Part shown: piece by piece, positions 1 through 8,042 of the stretch
Position numbering within the stretch: position 1 is the first letter of the stretch
Layout of the letters: every line of letters begins with the position of its first letter
NCBI RefSeq assembly: GCF_902364025.1
Contig: NZ_CABJCG010000001.1
Coordinates: 620,001-684,000 of the forward strand
Origin: Enterocloster lavalensis
GTDB taxonomy: Bacteria > Bacillota > Clostridia > Lachnospirales > Lachnospiraceae
Length of the DNA stretch: 64,000 nt
Reading direction: 5' to 3'
Position numbers and translations under genes: made by a program
The notes under the pieces: generated by a model
What the model saw: the letters and a program-made list of their open reading frames with translations, nothing else
What the model was told of the DNA's origin: nothing
Databases searched by the model: none

Positions 1-4
1 TTTT

Positions 5-1324
5 CTACAGCTCCGCTGTCACAAAAATATCGTAGATCGCCTTGATGGCGGTCTCAAAATCGTCGTTTTTCACGCCGATGATGATATTCCACTCGCTGGA
101 CCCCTGGTCGATCATCTTCACATTGACTCTGGCGTGGGCCAGGGCGGAGAAAATCCTTCCCGCAGTTCCCCGGGCGCTGCGCATTCCGCGGCCCACCACC
201 GCCAGCAGGGCCAGGTCGGACTCCATTTCCAGTGTATCCGGCTCCACGGCGCGGTGGATACCCGCGATCACGGACTGCTCGTAGTCCTCGAACTCGGACT
301 GGTGCACGTAAATGGTCATGGTGTCGATGCCGGAGGGCATGTGCTCGAAGTTGATGCCGTACTGTTCAAACACGCTGAGCACTCTCCGCCCGAATCCTAC
401 CTCGGAGTTCATCATGGCCTTCTCAATATTGATGGAGCAGAAGCCCTTCTTGCCCGCGATGCCCGTGATAGTGTGGCGGGGTTTGCGGCAGGTGCTCTCC
501 ACGATCAGAGTGCCCTTGTCCTCGGGGCGGTTGGTGTTGCGGATGTTGATGGGGATGCCTTCCTTTCGCACCGGGAAAATGGCATCCTCGTGGAGCACGC
601 TGGCGCCCATGTAGGCCAGCTCCCGCAGCTCCTTATATGTAACGGTTTCGATTACTTCCGGATTCTCTACGATGCGCGGATCGGTCACCAGCATGCCGGA
701 GACGTCGGTCCAGTTCTCGTACATGTCGGCGTGAATGGCTTTTGCCACAATGGAGCCGGTGACGTCGGAGCCGCCCCGGGAGAAGGTCTTGATGGTGCCG
801 TCGTGTTTGGCCCCGTAGAAGCCCGGGATCACGGCCCGCTCCACATTGGCAAGGCGCTCGGACAGCTCATGGTCCGTGTACTCGGCCTCCAGGTTGCCGT
901 TGTCGTCGAAGAAGATCACCTCCGCGGCGTCGATGAATTCATAGTTTAAATAGCAGGCCATCACCAGGCCGTTGAGATACTCGCCTCTGGAGCCCGCGTA
1001 GTCCCGGCCCACCGCGGCCACAAAATTCTCCTCGATCCGCTGGAACTCGTGGTCCAGGTTCAAATCCAGCCCCAGTCCGTCGATGATGTCGTTGTAACGG
1101 TTTTTAATCTTTTCCAGGATTTTTTTGTAGGACCTGCCCTGGGAAGCCGCATCGTAGCACTGGTACAGAAGGTCGGTCACCTTCTCATCCTTGTCGTTGC
1201 GCTTTCCGGGCGCGGAGGGCACCACATACCGTCTGCTCTTATCCGACCAGATGATCTCCCCCACCTTTTTAAACTGTCTGGCGCTGGCCAGCGAACTGCC
1301 GCCGAATTTCACCACTTTTTTCAT
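5..1324 (-). CDS. lysC: Aspartokinase (aspartate kinase)
   Basis: Phosphorylates L-aspartate to 4-phospho-aspartate in the cytoplasm, the first step to lysine/diaminopimelate, threonine and methionine. The 439-residue product has the amino-acid-kinase signature KFGGSS at residues 6-11, an SRGGSDVTGS active-site segment near residue 185, and a C-terminal regulatory half (from about residue 285) that looks like tandem ACT domains, with the segment VVGRGMRS. The length fits the monofunctional, ACT-regulated class; no homoserine dehydrogenase domain is fused. The ATG is preceded by GGGAGACTTAAGAG. It has its own promoter (1410-1438) and an ~80-nt leader too short for a lysine riboswitch, so control is probably allosteric. 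Which amino acid inhibits it cannot be told from sequence. Confidence 0.95.
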   Translation of the reverse strand: MKKVVKFGGSSLASARQFKKVGEIIWSDKSRRYVVPSAPGKRNDKDEKVTDLLYQCYDAASQGRSYKKILEKIKNRYNDIIDGLGLDLNLDHEFQRIEENFVAAVGRDYAGSRGEYLNGLVMACYLNYEFIDAAEVIFFDDNGNLEAEYTDHELSERLANVERAVIPGFYGAKHDGTIKTFSRGGSDVTGSIVAKAIHADMYENWTDVSGMLVTDPRIVENPEVIETVTYKELRELAYMGASVLHEDAIFPVRKEGIPINIRNTNRPEDKGTLIVESTCRKPRHTITGIAGKKGFCSINIEKAMMNSEVGFGRRVLSVFEQYGINFEHMPSGIDTMTIYVHQSEFEDYEQSVIAGIHRAVEPDTLEMESDLALLAVVGRGMRSARGTAGRIFSALAHARVNVKMIDQGSSEWNIIIGVKNDDFETAIKAIYDIFVTAEL

Positions 1325-1409
1325 CTCTTAAGTCTCCCTCTTCCATTCTTAAAACCGTACATGCGCCTTGAAATTGAACCGCGTTTGCTTTAAGGCGTTA
1401 CAAGTGCAA

Positions 1410-1438
1410 ATAATACCGTATTTCCCGGGGGATGTCAA
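1410..1438 (-). promoter_or_regulatory. sigma-A promoter of aspartokinase
   Basis: Minus strand reads TTGACA (1438-1433), a 17-bp spacer, then TATTAT (1415-1410): near-consensus housekeeping promoter about 85 nt upstream of the lysC start. Confidence 0.8.
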
Positions 1439-1450
1439 TAGGTTTTGGGC

Positions 1451-1490
1451 AAAAAAATTTGCCTGCGACCGACATTTGTCCGTCGCAGGC
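1451..1490 (-). terminator. Rho-independent terminator of the HD-domain gene
   Basis: A perfect 9-bp stem, GCCTGCGAC (1461-1469) pairing with GTCGCAGGC (1482-1490), is followed on the minus strand by AAATTTTTTT. It lies 46 nt past the stop of the HD gene and separates it from lysC. Confidence 0.85.
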
Positions 1491-1535
1491 GTACTTTTCA
1501 TCAAAAGCGTGTGCGGTTAACGGCTTCCCACCGTC

Positions 1536-2123
1536 TCAGCCCAGCGCCTCCATCTCAGCGGCCACCTGAGCCTCACAGGAGCGCATGGCCTGGATGGTCT
1601 TGTCCATCAGCTCCTCCAGGGTCCAGCCCAAGGCCTCCGCCCCCTCTTTGATCACGTCCCTGGAACATCCGGCGGCAAAGCGTTTGTCCTTAAACTTCTT
1701 TTTCAGGCTGGACACCTCCATGTCCATCACGCTCTTGGACGGGCGCATGCGGGCGGCGGCTCCGATGAGGCCGGTGAGCTCGTCGGCGGCGAACAGAACC
1801 TTCTCCATCGTGTGCTCCGGCTTGACGTCCACCATGATGCCGTAGGCGTGGCTGCACACCGCGTGGATCAACTCGTCCTCAGCCCCTCCGGCCTTTAAAA
1901 GCTCCGGCGCCTTCAGGCAGTGCTCCTCGGGATACTGTTCAAAATCGATGTCGTGCAGCAGTCCCACGATCCCCCAGAAGTCCTCCTCGCCGCCGTAGCC
2001 CAGTTCCTTCGCGTACCAGCGCATGGTTCCCTCCACGGTCAGGGCGTGAAGAATGTGAAAGGGTTCCTGATTGTAGGTCTTTAAAAGCTCCAGAGCTTTC
2101 TCTCTCGTCAACTGCGTTTTCAT
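1536..2123 (-). CDS. HD-domain hydrolase
   Basis: A 195-residue metal-dependent phosphohydrolase-type protein. The HD-superfamily pattern is visible: H near residue 22 (FHILHAL), the HD doublet in GLLHDIDFE near residue 58, and a later His/Asp set (AVCSHAY, and FAADELTGL near residue 112). The size and arrangement match small HD proteins of Clostridia annotated as hydrolases or uridylyltransferase-like; the substrate is unknown. The start is placed at the second in-frame region (MKTQ) because AAAGGAG lies 8-9 nt upstream of it, so an earlier ATG is unlikely to be used. It has its own promoter and terminator and is monocistronic. Confidence 0.8.
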   Translation of the reverse strand: MKTQLTREKALELLKTYNQEPFHILHALTVEGTMRWYAKELGYGGEEDFWGIVGLLHDIDFEQYPEEHCLKAPELLKAGGAEDELIHAVCSHAYGIMVDVKPEHTMEKVLFAADELTGLIGAAARMRPSKSVMDMEVSSLKKKFKDKRFAAGCSRDVIKEGAEALGWTLEELMDKTIQAMRSCEAQVAAEMEALG

Positions 2124-2169
2124 ATGGTTCGCTCTCCTTTTTGTCATCATTTAAAACATTATGAAATCC

Positions 2170-2197
2170 AGTATAGCATCGCGGCGGAAAAAATCAA
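2170..2197 (-). promoter_or_regulatory. Promoter of the HD-domain gene
   Basis: Minus strand TTGATT (2197-2192), 16-bp spacer, TATACT (2175-2170), about 47 nt upstream of the start. Confidence 0.6.
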
Positions 2198-2337
2198 GTC
2201 CATGGCGGAAAAGTGTCCGCAAATGCCGCAAACCCGGTACTTTTTGCCCTCCGCCGGAATATACTGTACCATATGGCCGCAGCCGCGCCCCCCATGGGCC
2301 GGGCCTGCGGCGAACGCTCACATTCTGGAGGTTACTT

Positions 2338-2847
2338 ATGAGCCGTTTTCGCTCTGTCACAGGCACAATCAACCACATCGGCCCCATGCAGTCCTGTTCC
2401 CGGGAGTGGTGCAACTGCGCTTCCCTGATCTCCCTTCACACGGAACAAGGCCCCGCGGACCTGGTGATTTTCGCCGACACCTATATTCTGGGCTGCGAAC
2501 CCCTGCACCCCGGCCAGCGCATCACCGCCTTCTACGATGCCAACGCCCCCATGCCCCTCATCTATCCGCCCCGGTACAACATCCTGGCGGCGGCCCGCCT
2601 AAATCCCGCCCAGACCGCGCTGCTGGCCTATTTTGACGAGCAGCTGACCGACGAGGACAACACGCTGCACTTAAATATCAGCCGTTCCACCAAGCTTCTG
2701 ACCCCCAACGGCCAGCTCTATTACGGTCCCCTGGGAAAGCAGGTGCTCTTGGCCGTCTACTCCAGCTCCACCCGGAGCGTGCCGGCCATCACCACCCCTG
2801 AGACCGTAATCACCTTCTGCGGCCGTCCTCCGCTGGAAAACAGTTGA
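2338..2847 (+). CDS. Conserved hypothetical protein (169 residues)
   Basis: I do not recognise a characterised family. The product is soluble, has no signal peptide or membrane segment, and contains two cysteines early (CSREWCNC, residues about 20-27), then segments such as LGCEPLHPGQRI and YYGPLGKQVLLAVY that suggest a compact beta-rich fold, possibly OB-like. The start at the ATG after CTGGAGGTTACTT is chosen by the ribosome site; the open frame extends further upstream without one. The stop TGA overlaps the -35 box of the next gene's promoter. Similar small proteins occur in related Clostridia from memory, but no function can be given. Confidence 0.7.
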   Translation: MSRFRSVTGTINHIGPMQSCSREWCNCASLISLHTEQGPADLVIFADTYILGCEPLHPGQRITAFYDANAPMPLIYPPRYNILAAARLNPAQTALLAYFDEQLTDEDNTLHLNISRSTKLLTPNGQLYYGPLGKQVLLAVYSSSTRSVPAITTPETVITFCGRPPLENS

Positions 2848-2873
2848 CGCCTCCCGCTCTTCCCCGGTATACT
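2844..2873 (+). promoter_or_regulatory. Promoter of the GNAT acetyltransferase gene
   Basis: TTGACG (2844-2849) overlaps the preceding stop codon; 18-bp spacer; TATACT (2868-2873). The leader then forms a GCCCGC/GCGGGC hairpin (2882-2901). Confidence 0.6.
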
Positions 2874-2881
2874 TAAAAAGC

Positions 2882-2901
2882 GCCCGCAAAATAGCGCGGG
2901 C
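2882..2901 (+). other. Leader hairpin upstream of the GNAT gene
   Basis: GCCCGC (2882-2887) pairs with GCGGGC (2896-2901) across an 8-nt loop. The + strand lacks a T-tract, so it is a weak terminator candidate for the upstream gene at best; it may be a leader structure. Confidence 0.4.
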
Positions 2902-2932
2902 TTAAAAACATCCGAATCGGGAGGAAAATCAC

Positions 2933-3457
2933 ATGATATACCGTTTGGCAGTGAACGAGGATCTGGATCAGATGATGGCTATGGTGGACCAGGCCAAGGC
3001 CTCCTTCAAAGCCCGGGGCATCGACCAGTGGCAGAAGGGGGAGCCGGACCGCGAGGGCCTGGCCGCCGGCGCGGCAAAGGGACAGATTCGCGTGCTGGAG
3101 GAGGACGGGCGGGTCATCGGCATGATCACCCTGCTGGAAGGCCGGGATCCCAGCTACGCCAAAATCGACGGAGCCTGGCTCAACGACCGCCCCTATGTGG
3201 GCTTCCACCGCGTCTGCGTTGCGGAAGACTTAAAAGGGCGCGGTATTGCCGCCAGGCTCTTTTCCGAGTCCGAGGCTTACAGCCGCAGCCTCGGGTATGA
3301 GGATATCCGCATCGACACCCACCCGGACAACCGCTCCATGCAGCGCGCCCTTGAAAAAAGCGGCTACAGGTCCTGCGGGTTGATCCGTCTGTCGGGAGGC
3401 TCGGAGGACGGAGAGCTCAGGATCGCCTATCAGAAAACGCTGCAGGCGCGCTCTTAA
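2933..3457 (+). CDS. GNAT-family N-acetyltransferase
   Basis: Predicted acetyl-CoA-dependent N-acetyltransferase, 174 residues, close to the typical single-domain GNAT length. Motif A is seen as RVCVAEDLKGRGIAARLF (about residues 90-107), with the acetyl-CoA pyrophosphate loop G-R-G-I-A; motif B follows with IRIDTHPDNRSMQRALEKSGY, typical of GNATs that end in an N-x-x-M-Q-x-x-L-x-K-x-G-Y signature. The acceptor substrate is unknown. The start follows GGGAGGAAAATCAC. The gene converges on the aspartate-dehydrogenase-like gene; the two stop codons overlap by 4 bp (3454-3457). Confidence 0.88.
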   Translation: MIYRLAVNEDLDQMMAMVDQAKASFKARGIDQWQKGEPDREGLAAGAAKGQIRVLEEDGRVIGMITLLEGRDPSYAKIDGAWLNDRPYVGFHRVCVAEDLKGRGIAARLFSESEAYSRSLGYEDIRIDTHPDNRSMQRALEKSGYRSCGLIRLSGGSEDGELRIAYQKTLQARS

Positions 3458-4263
3458 AAGAACTGAACCGGATCCGCCAGGTTGGCCAGCAGGGCCACCA
3501 CGCTCCAGGCCGTCATGACGCTGGATTTGGGGTTGTCCGCGTCCGGTCTGGAGGCGATCTCCACCACCGCCGTCACGCTGTGGTTCTCCACCACAATCTT
3601 GTGCACATTGTCCTCCATACCCGGACAGCTGTCGATGGTCACCTGCATCCGGTCTACCCCCACGCTGGCCAGGGCCGAGGCCACCGCCACGTTTACATTC
3701 TTTGGAAAGCCCACGATGGCCTCCCTGGCCGTGCCGTCGAAGATCCGCTCCTGCCGGTCCTCCGGCAGCTCACGTCCCTCCAGATGGGGCGCGCCGTTTA
3801 GGCTGGCGGGCGCTTTGTAGTTCTCGATGCGGCCACTGGCGCCGCCCATGGCCGCAATGGTCTTTAACACGTCGAAACCGCCCACCGCGCCGGAGGTCAG
3901 ATGGACCTTTCTGCCGCTACTGCGGGCCGTGTCTCTCAAAAGCCGGTACAGGCCGTCGTCCGCCAGGGCTCCCACCGAGGTGACGACCAGATCGCAGCCC
4001 GCCTCCAGCACCCTGGTTCCGTAGGCCGCCACCGCCTGGGCGCTGGCGATCTCCACCACGTAATCCGGGCAATCCTCCAACAACTCCTCAAAAGACCCGT
4101 AAGCCTTAAATCCTTCCCTCTCTATGGCCTCCCGGACCAAATCCATGCGAAGCTCCCAGACGCCGGACACCCGGTAAATCCCGTTCAGCTTCTCCCGGAT
4201 CCCCCCTGTGAGAATTTTCCCCAGGGCTCCGTAGCCGATCACTGCAACTCGCTTCTCTCTCAT
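3454..4263 (-). CDS. L-aspartate dehydrogenase-like oxidoreductase
   Basis: Predicted NAD(P)-dependent L-aspartate dehydrogenase (NadX family, DUF108), which interconverts aspartate and oxaloacetate/iminoaspartate. The 269-residue product starts with a Rossmann fold, VAVIGYGALGK (residues about 5-15). The family C-terminal domain is recognisable: HLTSGAVGGFDVLK, then FPKNVNVAVASALA and NVHKIVVENHS, corresponding to the conserved GFPKNxNVAA region. The start is the ATG after GGAGGAAGCG; an ATG 12 nt upstream overlaps that ribosome site and is rejected. No nadA/nadC genes lie nearby, so a degradative or amino-acid-recycling role with the cassette beyond the regulator is more likely than NAD synthesis; that is inference. 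Confidence 0.85.
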   Translation of the reverse strand: MREKRVAVIGYGALGKILTGGIREKLNGIYRVSGVWELRMDLVREAIEREGFKAYGSFEELLEDCPDYVVEIASAQAVAAYGTRVLEAGCDLVVTSVGALADDGLYRLLRDTARSSGRKVHLTSGAVGGFDVLKTIAAMGGASGRIENYKAPASLNGAPHLEGRELPEDRQERIFDGTAREAIVGFPKNVNVAVASALASVGVDRMQVTIDSCPGMEDNVHKIVVENHSVTAVVEIASRPDADNPKSSVMTAWSVVALLANLADPVQFF

Positions 4264-4288
4264 CGCTTCCTCCATAATTTTTTCTATG

Positions 4289-4317
4289 CATATTGTAACA
4301 GTTCAGACCGGTCAAGA
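4289..4317 (-). promoter_or_regulatory. Possible promoter of the aspartate-dehydrogenase-like gene
   Basis: Minus strand TTGACC, 17-bp spacer, TATGCA. The -10 is poor. The promoter reads out of the inverted repeat at 4295-4308, so that element could influence it. Confidence 0.35.
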
Positions 4318-4420
4318 AGCAGCGGATATCCATCCGATGTGAAAAATAGGGCAGGAAGCCGCTTACAAGCGAGCTTGACGCGGCTTCCCGCCCCATTTTC
4401 CCCGCCGTCTGAACTGTTAC
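4295..4420. repeat. 126-bp nested inverted-repeat (MITE-like) element
   Basis: Perfect 14-bp terminal inverted repeats, GTAACAGTTCAGAC (4295-4308) and GTCTGAACTGTTAC (4407-4420), bracket an inner 14-bp near-perfect stem (4349-4362 with 4380-4393, one mismatch) and a small CGGAT/ATCCG palindrome near 4323-4336. There is no coding potential. Terminal repeats plus an internal hairpin in an intergenic position are the hallmarks of a miniature inverted-repeat element, but no clear target duplication is visible. Confidence 0.55.
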
Positions 4421-4460
4421 TGCAAATTCCTAAACTTTTTCTAAATACTGCATTTTCTCA

Positions 4461-4498
4461 TTGAATTCATAAATTTTTTTCTATATACTGGTAGTATA
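4461..4498 (+). promoter_or_regulatory. Promoter and likely operator of the YheO-like regulator
   Basis: TTGAAT (4461-4466), 17-bp spacer, TATACT (4484-4489). The -10 is one arm of a perfect inverted repeat TATACT-ggt-AGTATA (4484-4498), a position that suits autorepression. Confidence 0.65.
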
Positions 4499-4543
4499 AA
4501 ACATTCCGGTGTGAAAATCAATCACTGGTGCAAGGAGAAACAC

Positions 4544-5185
4544 ATGCATCCCATTTTAGAAAATTATATTCCGGTAGCCAAACTGATCTCCCAGACCTTT
4601 GGGAGCCACTGCGAGGTCATCATCCACGACTTCGACAGGCCACAGAATTCCGTGGTGTACACGGAGAACAACGTCGTCACCAACCGCGCGGTGGGCGAGA
4701 GCTTCACAGAATATTTTGTGAAGGAGGTCCTGCTCTCCCGCAAGTTCAACAACGACTGCTGCGCCAACTATATTATGGAAGGAAAGGACGGCAAAAAGAT
4801 CAAATCCTCCACCGCCCTGATCCGCGACTTAAACGGCAAGGTGATCGGCGCCCTCTGCGTCAACATTGACCTCTCCCGCATCGTCCAGTTTATGGGGGAT
4901 ATCAGCACGCTGCTCGGTATGCCGGACGCCATCGTTCCCCCCGCAGAGGAAGTGGACGTGGTGTCCAGCATCCGCGAGATCGTGGACGACATCATCGACC
5001 GGACCATCGGCGATCAGGACGTGGAGTCCATGAGCCGGGACCAGAAGATCGCCCTGATCCGCTTTATGAACGACCGGGAAATTTTCACCATTAAGGGCAC
5101 CCTGGACAAGGTGGCGGAGCGGATGAAGATTTCCAAGGTCACTGTTTACAGCTACCTGGACGAAATCCGCAAAAACGGGGGCTGA
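4544..5185 (+). CDS. YheO/DauR-like PAS-HTH transcriptional regulator
   Basis: Cytoplasmic regulator of 213 residues. The N-terminal half (about 1-125) is a YheO-like PAS domain, recognisable by HCEVIIHDF, the conserved IRDLNGKVIGALCVNIDL and the following helix. The C-terminal 60 residues are a helix-turn-helix ending in KVAERMKISKVTVYSYLDEI. Family members include DauR, the repressor of D-arginine catabolism, and YheO. The ATG follows AAGGAGAAACAC; an upstream in-frame ATG at 4511 lacks a ribosome site. It converges on the amidohydrolase cassette and is divergent from the aspartate-dehydrogenase-like gene, so it is the obvious candidate regulator of both. The effector is probably a small amino-acid-type molecule (inference). 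Confidence 0.85.
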   Translation: MHPILENYIPVAKLISQTFGSHCEVIIHDFDRPQNSVVYTENNVVTNRAVGESFTEYFVKEVLLSRKFNNDCCANYIMEGKDGKKIKSSTALIRDLNGKVIGALCVNIDLSRIVQFMGDISTLLGMPDAIVPPAEEVDVVSSIREIVDDIIDRTIGDQDVESMSRDQKIALIRFMNDREIFTIKGTLDKVAERMKISKVTVYSYLDEIRKNGG

Positions 5186-5211
5186 CGCGGCGCGCAGGCG
5201 CCCCGCCGAAG

Positions 5212-5261
5212 GAGAGCCCGGGCGGCAGCGATCCACTCACTGCCGTCCGGGCTCTCTTTTT
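5212..5261 (+). terminator. Rho-independent terminator of the YheO-like regulator
   Basis: A 17-bp stem with one mismatch (5212-5228 with 5240-5256) is followed by TTTTT (5257-5261). It sits between the convergent regulator and the M20 gene. Confidence 0.9.
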
Positions 5262-5269
5262 GTGCCTGT

Positions 5270-6604
5270 CTATTGCATGTTCCCGTAATGATGCTGCTGT
5301 TGGGTGTCCACAAGGTACTGGAGATACTCCTCCTTGCTCATCACCGGCCGGAACTGTCCGCAGATTTCCTTCGCCCGGGACGCGCCGCCTGCCAGCAGGT
5401 CGATCAGCGTGCAGGCCATGATCTTCATGGGCGTGATGTAGGCGTCCTCCTCGTCCACGATGCGGTAATCCTTAGAGTGCAGGCCGCCCTCGATGCCCGA
5501 GGTGATGCCGTGGAGCACCGGCATAAACAGGGATAAATCGCCCATGTCAAAGGACGCCGTACTCTTTAAGCAGGGCAGAATCTCCTCCTCCCGGTAAAAG
5601 CGCAGGGCATTTTCCTTGAAACACTGCGCCAGGCCCGGGTCCGCCTTCAGGGGCATCTGGCCCGGCATGTCGGTCACCTGGGCCTCGCCTCCCAGGGCGA
5701 TCACCGCGCCCTCGATGCAGCGGTTGATCTTCTCGTTGGTCTCCTTCAGGGCTTTTAAGTTCCCGGCCCGCACCGTGGTCTCCAGATGCACGTCCGCCGG
5801 AACCGCGTTGACGATGTCGCCGCCCTTGTTGATAATCTGGTGGACCCGGACCGTGTCCTCCTCCTTAAAGGTCTCTCTCTGATAAGCCATGGCGCTCATA
5901 GCCAGGCTGGCCATGTTGAGGGCGTTGATGCCGTCCCAGGGCGCCGCGCCCGCGTGGGACTGCCTGCCCATAAACACGGTGTTCTTGCCGATAAAGCCGT
6001 TGCCCGTGTTGCAGGGCGCCAGGCGGTAGCCCCCGGCGCTGATGGGGAAGTTGTGGACCATCATACACATGTCCGCGTCGTCAAAAGCGCCTCGGTAGGT
6101 CAGCTCCGCCTTGCCGCTGAAATAGTGAAGCTTTCCCTCCCTGCGCAGCCCTTCCCGGTAGTCCATCTCAATGTACTCCTCCGCGGGAACCGCCATAAAG
6201 TCGATCTTTCCGTCCAGCTCGTCAAACAGGCCCGCGTGGGTAAACGCGTCCGCGATCCCGTACATCACCGTGGTCTGAATATTGTGGCCGCAGGCGTGGA
6301 CCGCTCCGGTCCGGCGGTCGCAGTCCGGGTGGTCCAGGCAGATCACGGAGTCCAGCTCCCCCATCACCACCACCTTCGGCCCCTCCTTGTGGGCGTTTGC
6401 CCGGGCTCTGCACCCGGTAACCGCGATATCCCGCTCCGTCTCAAGCCCCAGCGCTTCCAGCGCATCCGCCAGGGTCTGTGTGGTCTTTACCTCCCGGTAG
6501 CCGGTCTCCGGGTTCTCATAGATTTTCCTTCCAAGGGCCAGGTAAACCTCCCGCCTTTGGTCAATGGTTTGGATGGCTTTCTGTTTTAATTCCTCGATGT
6601 TCAT
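5270..6604 (-). CDS. M20-family amidohydrolase/peptidase
   Basis: Zinc-dependent amidohydrolase of 444 residues, last gene of the six-gene cassette. Metal-site motifs are visible: GELDSVICLDHP (about residues 81-92), HACGHN (about 104-109), PAEEYIE (about 139-145) and a late SGIEGGLHSKDY with the C-terminal His ligand. The architecture resembles AbgB/HipO-type M20D hydrolases that cleave N-acyl or N-aroyl amino acids. There is no signal peptide, so it acts on an imported compound. The presence of a transporter-like pair just upstream in the transcript fits uptake followed by amide hydrolysis. The exact substrate is unknown. Confidence 0.85.
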   Translation of the reverse strand: MNIEELKQKAIQTIDQRREVYLALGRKIYENPETGYREVKTTQTLADALEALGLETERDIAVTGCRARANAHKEGPKVVVMGELDSVICLDHPDCDRRTGAVHACGHNIQTTVMYGIADAFTHAGLFDELDGKIDFMAVPAEEYIEMDYREGLRREGKLHYFSGKAELTYRGAFDDADMCMMVHNFPISAGGYRLAPCNTGNGFIGKNTVFMGRQSHAGAAPWDGINALNMASLAMSAMAYQRETFKEEDTVRVHQIINKGGDIVNAVPADVHLETTVRAGNLKALKETNEKINRCIEGAVIALGGEAQVTDMPGQMPLKADPGLAQCFKENALRFYREEEILPCLKSTASFDMGDLSLFMPVLHGITSGIEGGLHSKDYRIVDEEDAYITPMKIMACTLIDLLAGGASRAKEICGQFRPVMSKEEYLQYLVDTQQQHHYGNMQ

Positions 6605-6638
6605 ATCCGTCTCTCCCGTGAGGCCTGTCAGGCCCTCA

Positions 6639-7106
6639 TCAAATAATTCCCTGCAGTTTCAGAATGAGTTCCGCCACAAGAGCCGATCCGAAGAACGTGC
6701 CGATGAACACCACAAAGGCCGTCAGAATGATCTTCCAGCTGAGTTTTTTGATGTCGTCCAGCTTGCAGCCGATGGAAACGCCTGCGATGGCCAGGATCAC
6801 GGTGCCGATCTGGCCCGCGGAAATCTGCTTGGTCAGGTCCAGGATCAGGCCCTGCACCGGGCTCCAGGGTGTGGTCAAAAGCAGCGACAGCAGAGAGGCC
6901 CAGGCGAAGGCCGGAATCTGCAGGGGCAGCGCCTCTTTGATTTTGAGCGCCACGATGGACACCGCAATAATGATGAGCATACCCAGGGTGGCGGGCAGAA
7001 TGTCCAACTCGCCCTTTAAGTTCACCGCCTGTGTGGCCAGAACCGCCAGGCCGCAGAGGATCAATACCTTAAGCTGATTTAACATATTTTCAAGTTTTGC
7101 CGACAT
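6639..7106 (-). CDS. Small integral membrane protein, partner of the DUF3100-like protein
   Basis: A 155-residue protein with about four to five hydrophobic segments (LKVLILCGLAVLATQAV, ATLGMLIIIAVSIVALKI, IPAFAWASLLSLLLTT, IGTVILAIAGVSIGC, IILTAFVVFIGTFFGSALVA). It starts after GGGAGGGAACGGAT and lies 15 nt past the stop of the DUF3100-like gene, so the two are probably translated together. It resembles half of a small carrier; I infer a two-component membrane carrier, by analogy with other split carriers. No characterised family is recognised with certainty. Confidence 0.65.
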   Translation of the reverse strand: MSAKLENMLNQLKVLILCGLAVLATQAVNLKGELDILPATLGMLIIIAVSIVALKIKEALPLQIPAFAWASLLSLLLTTPWSPVQGLILDLTKQISAGQIGTVILAIAGVSIGCKLDDIKKLSWKIILTAFVVFIGTFFGSALVAELILKLQGII

Positions 7107-7121
7107 ATCCGTTCCCTCCCT

Positions 7122-7991
7122 TTACGCTTCTTTGCGCCGCAGCAGGCGGCTGTAAACCCGGTACATTTTATTGGCCAGCGGAATGGCGATAAAGCACTCC
7201 ATGTACAGGCCGGTCACATTTGTCATAATATTGGAAGTAGCCGCGTAGGCCAGTATCTCGTCCTTCATATTGGGAAGAATCTCCGCAAGGGACGTGCTGG
7301 CCGCGGTCATCATGGAGCCGGAGCCCATGCCGCTGGCCATGGCCAGGGCGTAGGGATGAATTCCCGTGTTCACGGCCAGGGAGGCCAGAAGGCCGAAAAA
7401 CAGCGTTCCGAACAGGTTTCCCACCATGTAGGTTCCCATAACGCCCAGGCCCTCGGGGGAGTTGATTCCGTATTTCTCGCTGATCAGTCCCAGGGTGGGC
7501 TCGCGGCAGATGCTGACCGTGGCGCCCACGGCCTCACGGCGCATGCCCAGGATCATAGCGAAGGGCAGGCCGATGAGCATGGTTCCCAGGTTGCCGAACT
7601 CCTGGAAGATCAGAGCCGGTCCGGCCTGAACGATCTTAAGGATGTTGGGCCCGGCGCTGGTTCCCAGCTTCACGCCCAGGATCAGCAGCATGAGCATGAT
7701 CGCGTTCTCGGCCAGCTGGACTTCCTTCTCGCTGCACAGCTTTTTTAAGGGCTCGATCACCCGGCCAAGGGCGTCCGGCGTAAACAGCACCGCGATGATC
7801 ATGGAGAAGATCATGGGAATGATGCTGATCTTTCCGATGGGTCCCAACGGGATAGTGACGGTGCCGATCAGCTCCGCCAGCACGCTGGCCGCGATCAACA
7901 GGATAAACAGTTTGATAAAAATCGGCCACCGGCCGTCCTTTGTGCTCAATACAGGATCCACGGTCTCCGCCTTCTGATTCGTATTTGACAT
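7122..7991 (-). CDS. DUF3100-like multi-spanning membrane protein, probable transporter
   Basis: A 289-residue membrane protein with roughly seven to eight hydrophobic segments, beginning with IFIKLFILLIAASVLAELI and including a glycine/serine-rich segment, LAMASGMGSGSMMTAASTSL (about residues 217-236), typical of transport pores. I recognise it as close to the DUF3100 family, whose members are usually found with amidohydrolases. Ribosome site GGAGG upstream of the ATG. With the adjacent 155-residue protein it likely imports the compound processed by the M20 amidohydrolase, nitrilase and PLP enzyme of the same operon; function is inferred from neighbours only. Confidence 0.65.
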   Translation of the reverse strand: MSNTNQKAETVDPVLSTKDGRWPIFIKLFILLIAASVLAELIGTVTIPLGPIGKISIIPMIFSMIIAVLFTPDALGRVIEPLKKLCSEKEVQLAENAIMLMLLILGVKLGTSAGPNILKIVQAGPALIFQEFGNLGTMLIGLPFAMILGMRREAVGATVSICREPTLGLISEKYGINSPEGLGVMGTYMVGNLFGTLFFGLLASLAVNTGIHPYALAMASGMGSGSMMTAASTSLAEILPNMKDEILAYAATSNIMTNVTGLYMECFIAIPLANKMYRVYSRLLRRKEA

Positions 7992-8042
7992 TGTGTAACC
8001 TCCGTTCTCACATTTTCTTTTTCCTGTGTGTTCCTAATCCCC

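Noticed and set aside
134..949. Plus-strand open frame opposite aspartokinase
   Set aside because: Shadow of the GC-rich aspartokinase gene; no ribosome site and no recognisable motifs.
1325..1440. Lysine riboswitch upstream of aspartokinase
   Set aside because: The leader between promoter and start is only ~80 nt, too short for the ~170-nt lysine aptamer.
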